Shown here piece by piece: positions 57,647 to 64,000 of a stretch of DNA of 64,000 nucleotides (positions are counted from its first letter, which is position 1; every line of letters begins with the position of its first letter). Position numbers and translations under genes: made by a program. Under the pieces are notes generated by a model. It did not search any database and was not told the origin of the DNA. It saw only the letters and a program-made list of their open reading frames with translations. This stretch comes from Fidelibacterota bacterium. GTDB taxonomy: Bacteria; Fidelibacterota; UBA8477; JABMPR01. The stretch spans positions 1 to 64,000 of the forward strand of contig JAIPJM010000002.1 of the NCBI GenBank assembly GCA_021734255.1, given 5' to 3'.

Positions 57647-57917
57647 GTCTGGCGATTAAAAACTCGACGTTTCGCGGTTCCTCAAACAATTCTGCGGCAC
57701 GATAGTAGCCATCTGCTTTGATGAAGGCGCTTACTATCGGCCCAAAAAATATCATGGTATGACTGCCTAACAAAGCTAAAGGTTTAACCATTTCCAGGGC
57801 AAATACTGCTGCAGTTATAAAACCTGAATCATATATGCGCTTAGCTATGCGTTCAATAAACGCCCTATCTTCTTCAGACAGGAGTTCTTGAACAGAAGTG
57901 TCAGCAGTTTTAATCAA
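57588..57917 (-). CDS. Small membrane protein (GlmL-like operon)
   Basis: 109 aa with a central hydrophobic segment; overlaps both neighbours. Confidence 0.65.
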   Translation of the reverse strand: MIKTADTSVQELLSEEDRAFIERIAKRIYDSGFITAAVFALEMVKPLALLGSHTMIFFGPIVSAFIKADGYYRAAELFEEPRNVEFLIARLEQYEEEKNNKQTEKHSER

Positions 57918-59037
57918 TTTCTACCATCTCTAAATTCGCCCGGGGGATGGTCATCACTTCGTCATCGATCTTTATCTCTGCCACCCGCACCATAGTCTCA
58001 GACTCCATCTTATGTAAGGCTGACGGCAATGAGACAACGGTTCCAATTCGGCCAAAATATGGAGCGCGGATGACTCGGACCAGGCTACCAGCCTGGATAC
58101 CTTCGTTGATCTTCACTGCCTGAGCATCTCCCTTCAGGTCTTCCTTATTTAAAGGAATCACAATCTCCGGGCGTATGACACCTGCCCTGATCTGAGTCGC
58201 TCCATTAATGGAGGTAAATTTACCATGATGGAGCTTTAGAAGATCAAAAGTCCGGGATCCCATCCTGATCTCACCATAACCCTCCGTGAGGATAAGGGAA
58301 GTGACCAGATCCTCGGAACCTGTAATAGCAACACCCAGGGTATAACCCAAGATCTCTTCCAGGTCATAATAATTAAAACCACCAACGACGATCCCGGCAA
58401 CCTTCATTTCAAGTGCTTTTTTATAGGCGTTTAAGCTTAGGAAGGATCCACCAACCAAAACTTTGCCAGCGTGTTCAGGCTTGATCATGTCAGCTGTCAA
58501 CTCATCCTCTCGACTCTCTGCAAGAACAACGAGTTCACCACGGCTTTCTCCACCAATACCAAAAATACCCTGGATGAATACGGCATCAGCTTCGATGACA
58601 ACGCCCTCTTCAGGTACCACCTCTGCAACCGTTCCACGCATATAGGCATCGACTTCCACAGGGATGGGTGCGTCTCTCAGCACGACTTGGCCAGTAATTG
58701 CAGAAACTGATTCACAAGTACAATCAATAGGTGCCACAACATTGGATTTGAATAAGCCAAAGAAGCCCTTGGTCTCAGCGATAATCTCCCCTTTGGCGTA
58801 TTTTGAACCAATGGGTTTAAGCATAACAGCTTCCACATCAGTAGGATCTATGTTCAATAAATTACCTACATTCATCATCTGCACATTGCCAGGCAAGTGA
58901 GTGCGAGCAACGATATCATCAGGTGTTACCTGATCATTAAGTTTAACAACGACCTCACCCTTTAAGGGCAGGATTCGATCTTTTTTAACTTTTGTTTCGT
59001 GAAGGACTTTTAGTCCGGGAGTATACGAATGGGCCAT
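57910..59037 (-). CDS. Uncharacterised protein with biotinyl/RnfC-like beta domain and C-terminal KOW-like domain
   Basis: KDRILPLKGEVVVKLNDQVTPDDIVART at the N-terminus; GSLVRVIRAPYFGRIGTVVSLPSALHKMESETMVRVAEIKIDDEVMTIPRANLEMVE at the C-terminus; start at 59037 with GGAGG upstream. Confidence 0.7.
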   Translation of the reverse strand: MAHSYTPGLKVLHETKVKKDRILPLKGEVVVKLNDQVTPDDIVARTHLPGNVQMMNVGNLLNIDPTDVEAVMLKPIGSKYAKGEIIAETKGFFGLFKSNVVAPIDCTCESVSAITGQVVLRDAPIPVEVDAYMRGTVAEVVPEEGVVIEADAVFIQGIFGIGGESRGELVVLAESREDELTADMIKPEHAGKVLVGGSFLSLNAYKKALEMKVAGIVVGGFNYYDLEEILGYTLGVAITGSEDLVTSLILTEGYGEIRMGSRTFDLLKLHHGKFTSINGATQIRAGVIRPEIVIPLNKEDLKGDAQAVKINEGIQAGSLVRVIRAPYFGRIGTVVSLPSALHKMESETMVRVAEIKIDDEVMTIPRANLEMVEID

Positions 59038-59039
59038 GA

Positions 59040-60881
59040 CTATGCTCCTCCCAGTAATTCGCTGTCGGGATATTCGTTGGTTGCTTTGGACCACTTGTTA
59101 AGATTCTGAATGCGCTGAGCTCTTTCTGTGCTCAACTCAAACGGCCGACCACGACCATCGAGAATCAATCCTACTGTTCCCCCATAAACTTCGGTGACAA
59201 GTGCTTCACCCCTGCCTTTTCCCATGGTCATATTTTTGGCTGGAGTCAATACCGCTTTAATTGGCTCATATGGAGCTGGAATGACGATGATTTCTCCTGT
59301 CTTCAATTCAAACGTCTTTTTCCCTTCACCTGGGAGGTCAAATTCAGCAGTTAGCATAACTGCACCAGGTTTTGGTTTGCCAGCAGGCGCAATACAAGTA
59401 CCGAGGCGGATCAAGCAATCCTTCTCAAAGACTTCAACGGCTGCCTTGCGAGCACTTTCAGCCATGTCATCATGTTCAATGTTAGCCATGACACCAAGCT
59501 GGGGCATCATGAAGATGGAATCTACAGCCAATTGTGTAATACCCTCAGGTACGAATGCATCGATCAACATTCTCATGGCCTGTTCACGACGTGGCGCGTG
59601 GGATAGAACACCTCCGGAGCCAACCAGAAGGTCTAGTTCCATCATATCCACCAGGGTTTCACCTGATCCAGACTGATCGAACGCGTCAGATATGGTTCGT
59701 TGTGATTGTACACCCTTGAGGCTCACCGCAAAAGATTTGTGCTGAATAAATGATAATCTCAAGGCTTCACGTGCAATGGCTTGTTCAATAATCAGCTCTT
59801 CTAGAGATTGAGGAACGGTTGTGGGACGAATCATTTTGTTACCAATTCGATTGGTCAATTCACCTTCATCTATATCGATGGGCACCCAGCGCAAAACATT
59901 TTCAAGGGTCGCTTCCGCCAGGACATTACAGACCGAATAGCTCATGCCAAGATTGGCACTCACTGTCCGATTGAAATGTCCCTGGAACACGGAGAAGATA
60001 TCAGTAGTTGCTCCACCAATATCCACACCGACCACGGAAATATTTTCCTGTTTGGCAACCATTTCGATAAGCGAACCCACAGCACCTGGTGTAGGCATTA
60101 TGGGTGCATCAGTCCAGGACATCAGTTTTTTATAACCAGGCGCCTGAGCCATGACATGTTCCATAAACAAGTCGTGGATCTTATCACGGGCTGGCCCCAG
60201 ATTCTCAACTTCCAGAACGGGTCGAATATTCTCGATGAGATCCAAGTCAGTTATCTCACCCAGCGTTTCTTTTATATTTTTCTGAGCTTTCGTGTTGCCT
60301 GCATAAATAACAGGTAGCTTGTAGTTCTGGCCAAGACGAGGCTTGGGATTGGCAGCTGCCAGCACCTCTGCCAGCTCAACCACATGAGACACGGTTCCGC
60401 CATCGATGCCACCCGACAGGAGGATCATATCAGGACGGAGCTGACGAATTCTTTCGATCTTCTGATGAGGTAGGCGACCATCGTTAGATGCAAGCACATC
60501 CATAACGATAGAACCTGCTCCCAATGCTGCTCTTTCAGCACTCTCGCCCGTCATTGCCTTCACAACCCCGGCGACCATCATCTGTAATCCACCACCGGCA
60601 GATGAGGTCGATACGTACACATCTACCCCAGTCTTTTCATCTCGCATGGGATGTATGATCTGGTCACCATCCAGGATCGTTAAGCCGGATAGCTCTTCTA
60701 CTTCCATAATGGCATTCAAAACACCTTTGGTAACATCCTCAAAGGGTGCTTCGACTGTCGTTGGGGCTTCGCCCCTCGTTTTTAGACGATAGCCCTGATC
60801 GGTCAATTCGATCAGAATGGCTTTGGTTGTGGTGGAACCACAATCTGTTGCCAGGATCGTCTTTAATTCCTTACCAGCCAC
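59040..60881 (-). CDS. GlmL/MutL-family ASKHA ATPase-like protein
   Basis: ILATDCGSTTTKAILIE; STSSAGGGLQMMVAGVV; LLSGGIDGGTVSHVVELAEVL; SVVGVDIGGATTDIFSV. Confidence 0.9.
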   Translation of the reverse strand: MAGKELKTILATDCGSTTTKAILIELTDQGYRLKTRGEAPTTVEAPFEDVTKGVLNAIMEVEELSGLTILDGDQIIHPMRDEKTGVDVYVSTSSAGGGLQMMVAGVVKAMTGESAERAALGAGSIVMDVLASNDGRLPHQKIERIRQLRPDMILLSGGIDGGTVSHVVELAEVLAAANPKPRLGQNYKLPVIYAGNTKAQKNIKETLGEITDLDLIENIRPVLEVENLGPARDKIHDLFMEHVMAQAPGYKKLMSWTDAPIMPTPGAVGSLIEMVAKQENISVVGVDIGGATTDIFSVFQGHFNRTVSANLGMSYSVCNVLAEATLENVLRWVPIDIDEGELTNRIGNKMIRPTTVPQSLEELIIEQAIAREALRLSFIQHKSFAVSLKGVQSQRTISDAFDQSGSGETLVDMMELDLLVGSGGVLSHAPRREQAMRMLIDAFVPEGITQLAVDSIFMMPQLGVMANIEHDDMAESARKAAVEVFEKDCLIRLGTCIAPAGKPKPGAVMLTAEFDLPGEGKKTFELKTGEIIVIPAPYEPIKAVLTPAKNMTMGKGRGEALVTEVYGGTVGLILDGRGRPFELSTERAQRIQNLNKWSKATNEYPDSELLGGA

Positions 60882-60923
60882 TATTATTTGTCCTTCATTT
60901 TAATATTACATCTCACAAATTTT

Positions 60924-61958
60924 TTATTGTTTCAGTCTTGGATCCAGTGCATCCCGCAGTCCTTCACCGACCAGATTATAGACAGTCACTGTGATAAATA
61001 TTGCCAGACCCGGGAAGGTGGTCAACCACCAACCTGAAGGCAACATATCCCTGGCGCTACTCAATAAAGAACCCCAGGTTGCCTGCTCTGGAGGAGCGCC
61101 AAAACCCAGAAAACTCAGTCCGGATTCTATCAGTATTGCCGCAGCAACACCAAAGGTTGCTGTTACCAGAACTGGTGTTAAGGTATTGGGTAACACGTGC
61201 CTGAAGATAGTTCTAAAGTCCTTATATCCCAGCGCTTTGGCGGCAACGACATAATCCTCATTTTTTACCTTTAAGAACTCACCACGCGTGAATCGGGCAA
61301 CCCCGGTCCAACCAGTGAGTCCCAGGATCACCATAATATTGATAATGGATTGGGTTTCCATAACGGCCACGATGGTTATGATGAGAAACATACGCGGGAA
61401 CGTGATCATGATCTCTATCATTCTCTGGATGATAATATCTATGAGACCACCATAAAATCCGGCTAAGGCACCGAGTATGATGCCAATGAACACATAGATG
61501 GCAACGGCAACAAATCCAACGAGCAGACTCACCCGTGCTCCGTGGATCATCTGAGACATGACATCCCGACCAAGCTCATCCGTCCCAAATAAATGAATGG
61601 AACTGGGTGGATGTAGTTTCGCCTCAAGATTGTATTCATTGGGAGAATAGGGAATGACCGGGTAGATCGCCCAATCCCCCTCTTCATAGCTATGCTCTAG
61701 GATCTTGAATTGTTGACTTTTGAATTGGTCCTGCCAATTTATCCCGAACCAATCCACGGCATACTCCCTGAAAACTGGGAAGTACATTTTCCCATGGTAC
61801 TTCATTGCAATGGGCTTGTCATTGGCCAGGAAATCAGCAAAAATAAAGATAAAGAGTAAAATAAAAATGATGTGCAGGGAAAACACTGCCAACTTATTTC
61901 GCTTGAATTGGGAAGCGACGATCTGCCGATAGGAACGTGCTGGTGCCATCTGACTCAT
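60924..61958 (-). CDS. Oligopeptide ABC transporter permease (OppC/YejE-like)
   Basis: LFGTDELGRDVMSQMIHGARVSLLVGFVAVAIYVFIGIILGALAGFYGG; EDYVVAAKALGYKDFRTIFRHVLPNTLTPVLV. Confidence 0.92.
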   Translation of the reverse strand: MSQMAPARSYRQIVASQFKRNKLAVFSLHIIFILLFIFIFADFLANDKPIAMKYHGKMYFPVFREYAVDWFGINWQDQFKSQQFKILEHSYEEGDWAIYPVIPYSPNEYNLEAKLHPPSSIHLFGTDELGRDVMSQMIHGARVSLLVGFVAVAIYVFIGIILGALAGFYGGLIDIIIQRMIEIMITFPRMFLIITIVAVMETQSIINIMVILGLTGWTGVARFTRGEFLKVKNEDYVVAAKALGYKDFRTIFRHVLPNTLTPVLVTATFGVAAAILIESGLSFLGFGAPPEQATWGSLLSSARDMLPSGWWLTTFPGLAIFITVTVYNLVGEGLRDALDPRLKQ

Positions 61959-63343
61959 TACCGCTTCCCCTCAAATGTGATTCGTGGATCGACAATGGCA
62001 TACAAAAGGTCAGACAGCAATATTCCGAAGAGGGTAAGCATTGCACTGATCGTCGTAACGGCCATAATGATCGGATAGTCCCTGAACAGTACGGCATTGA
62101 AACTGAGCTGACCCATACCGGGTATTGAGAAAATGGATTCTATGATGATAGAGCCAGAGATCGCCAATGGCAGTAAATTCGCCAGCATCGTGATAATAGG
62201 GATGAGAGAATTTCTTAAGGCATGTTTGTAGGTGACAACCCGCTCACTCAGGCCCTTGGCCCGGGCAGTACGAATATAATCCTGGCGGATAACCTCAAGC
62301 ATAGAGCCACGCATATATCTGGAGAGCGCGCTGAAACTGCCATAGGTCCAGATGATCAAGGGTAAGGCGATGTGATGCAGGAGATCCACTAATCGATCCC
62401 AGGAACCCATTTCCTCATATCCTACACTGTGGAGACCTGAAACAGGGAAAACATTAAGGAAGTCCCCCCCTCCAAAGAATACGATTGCCATGGTGGCTAC
62501 CCAGAAATTGGGCAGCGAATACAGAATAAAGAGGATGACGGTGGTGATCTTGTCTCCAGCCGTATACTGGTGTGTGGCAGAATAAATACCCAAAGGGATG
62601 GCGATCAAGTAGGCGATGATAAAGGATGTGAAAGTGAAGATCAACGACACCGGGACGCTCTCCTTGATATGCTCCATGACGGGTCGATTGTCCTTGATCG
62701 ACGTCCCGAAATCCAGGGTCATCATATTCACAAACCATCTGGGATACTGAGCATCCGTAAAAATACGGGTGAACTTGTTCCACCCGCTGAATTGATAGGC
62801 ATCCCGGGCAGAACTCCTGGCCACACCAGATGTATCCGTCCCCCCATACCACCAGTTTTGCACATATTCCAATTGCTTCTCCACACTCATATCCGCACTG
62901 ATACTCAATTTTTGTTTCAGGGTAAGCAATTCAAGTGCAACCAGCTTTTCCTGCTCGCTCACAGATTCCTGTTCTAATAGTTCGACAAGGAAAGGTACAG
63001 CAACTTCGTCTGCCTGCTTGATCGGCTCAACGATCTCATCATACTCTCGCCCGGTCGTTGGATTACCAGCGGCTAAATAAGCAGACACATCGGCCCAGTT
63101 TTCCTCATAATTGAAAATGGTAAAATTAAGAAGCAGGGGTTTATCCAGACCATAAATTTCCCTGGTTTGTTCGACGACCTGCTTGGCAAGATTCTGGTCT
63201 GAGGACAAGCCTGACTGCTGATTCCCCATTTTAAAGGCAGTGGGGTCACCTGGGGCCATCTTGATAATGATAAATGTAATGATAGAGATCCCGAACAGCG
63301 TGGGAAAGATCAACAGGATCCTTTTTAGAAAATATTGCCACAT
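61958..63343 (-). CDS. Oligopeptide ABC transporter permease (OppB-like) with internal insertion
   Basis: FLKRILLIFPTLFGISIITFIIIKMAPGDP; SMLEVIRQDYIRTARAKGLSERVVTYKHALRNSLIPII. Confidence 0.92.
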   Translation of the reverse strand: MWQYFLKRILLIFPTLFGISIITFIIIKMAPGDPTAFKMGNQQSGLSSDQNLAKQVVEQTREIYGLDKPLLLNFTIFNYEENWADVSAYLAAGNPTTGREYDEIVEPIKQADEVAVPFLVELLEQESVSEQEKLVALELLTLKQKLSISADMSVEKQLEYVQNWWYGGTDTSGVARSSARDAYQFSGWNKFTRIFTDAQYPRWFVNMMTLDFGTSIKDNRPVMEHIKESVPVSLIFTFTSFIIAYLIAIPLGIYSATHQYTAGDKITTVILFILYSLPNFWVATMAIVFFGGGDFLNVFPVSGLHSVGYEEMGSWDRLVDLLHHIALPLIIWTYGSFSALSRYMRGSMLEVIRQDYIRTARAKGLSERVVTYKHALRNSLIPIITMLANLLPLAISGSIIIESIFSIPGMGQLSFNAVLFRDYPIIMAVTTISAMLTLFGILLSDLLYAIVDPRITFEGKR

Positions 63344-64000
63344 TACAGGGCTTCCCCCAGAGCAGCATCATAACGCCACCAACTGGTCAGATTATAACCG
63401 GGACGTATGGGGATCCATTTTGTGCCTCTAAATTGCTTGAGATACGCACCGGGGTCGCGCTGATAGAACATGAAGGTGTATGGCTGTTCCTCATGCAGGA
63501 TCTCCTGGAATCTATAGTACATGGCATTTCGCTTGTCTTTGTCCAATTCCTGACGAGCCGCTTCAATTAGCGAATCCGCTTCGGCATTGCGGAAACCGAC
63601 ATAATTGGATCCTCGGTCCCCAATATTATCCGAATGCCATATCTGATAAGGATCGGTTTGTAAGCCCCCGATCCAGAGGAGACTCACCACATCGAATTGG
63701 CGGTCCCTTAAATTCTCCACATAGACTGACCACTCCAATTGACGGATCAGAACCTCTATACCGATCTTCCGCAGGTCCTCTTTCAGCATAAGTGCCATAT
63801 ATTTGGAGTTTTTTGATCCGGCAGAGATGGAGAATGTAAATCTAAAAGGAATCCCATCCTTATCCCGGATACCATCTCCATCTGTATCGACCCAACCGGC
63901 TTCCTCGATCAACTCAACCGCACGTAGTGGATCGTAGGGCCATGGTTCAATATTATGATTGTACTGCTCACCGTAGATATAGAACGGTCCGATCGTCGGG
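63343..64000 (-). CDS. Extracellular solute-binding protein family 5 (peptide-binding), partial at window edge
   Basis: Frame stays open to 64000 (...GPFYIYGEQYNHNIEPWPYDPLRAVELIEEAGWVDTDGDGIRDKDG...). Confidence 0.9.
   Translation of the reverse strand, partial: PTIGPFYIYGEQYNHNIEPWPYDPLRAVELIEEAGWVDTDGDGIRDKDGIPFRFTFSISAGSKNSKYMALMLKEDLRKIGIEVLIRQLEWSVYVENLRDRQFDVVSLLWIGGLQTDPYQIWHSDNIGDRGSNYVGFRNAEADSLIEAARQELDKDKRNAMYYRFQEILHEEQPYTFMFYQRDPGAYLKQFRGTKWIPIRPGYNLTSWWRYDAALGEAL

Noticed and set aside
57590-57650. A-AAA-AAC slippery heptamer in the overlap of genes 57588-57917 and 56735-57646, suggesting programmed -1 frameshifting
   Set aside because: The downstream gene is in the +1 frame relative to the upstream one, so a -1 slip would not enter it; it also has its own ATG
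59194-60317. Plus-strand ORFs of 160 and 169 aa opposite the GlmL-like gene
   Set aside because: Antisense shadows of a well supported gene
1-64000. CRISPR arrays, rRNA, tRNA genes, insertion sequences
   Set aside because: No regularly spaced direct repeats, no rRNA signatures, no convincing cloverleaf/T-arm motif and no transposase-like ORF were seen by eye; tRNAscan-SE, Infernal and ISfinder searches were not possible here

Overview
A 64 kb bacterial window with about 46 protein-coding genes. No rRNA, tRNA, CRISPR array or clear transposase was seen. Gene content (a type-IX-secretion-like C-terminal domain, lipoproteins, an FCB-like flavour) suggests a Marinimicrobia-like or FCB-group genome; this is an inference only. 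Main blocks: (1) 0.1-10.5 kb, a signalling island with MEDS/GAF proteins, a truncated receiver, a PAS hybrid kinase plus NtrC-type sigma54 activator, a Cys-rich PAS kinase and a single-domain receiver. (2) 10.7-29 kb, a cytochrome c5-like lipoprotein, an RhlE-type helicase, an SLC12/APC-like transporter with three predicted beta-barrel genes, an MscS gene split by an amber codon, a GH9 cellulase, an APC permease, a hybrid kinase and an S41 protease. (3) 29-37 kb, tmk, rsmI and a complete saccharopine-type lysine catabolic operon. (4) 37.5-51.3 kb, a cell-wall sugar salvage cluster: AmpG-like PAT transporter, two NamZ/DUF1343 lipoproteins, GH18, SpoIID/LytB, a sugar kinase, GT2 and alanine racemase. 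(5) 52-64 kb, an ABC exporter, a seven-gene overlapping operon of mostly uncharacterised membrane proteins with a GlmL/MutL-like ASKHA ATPase, and an oligopeptide ABC importer. The two most interesting signals are a palindrome TGCAT-N4-TGCA, repeated in five intergenic positions of the signalling island and each followed 83-106 bp downstream by a correctly oriented TGGCAT sigma54 -24-like element, and the GlmL-like/DUF6754-like membrane operon.
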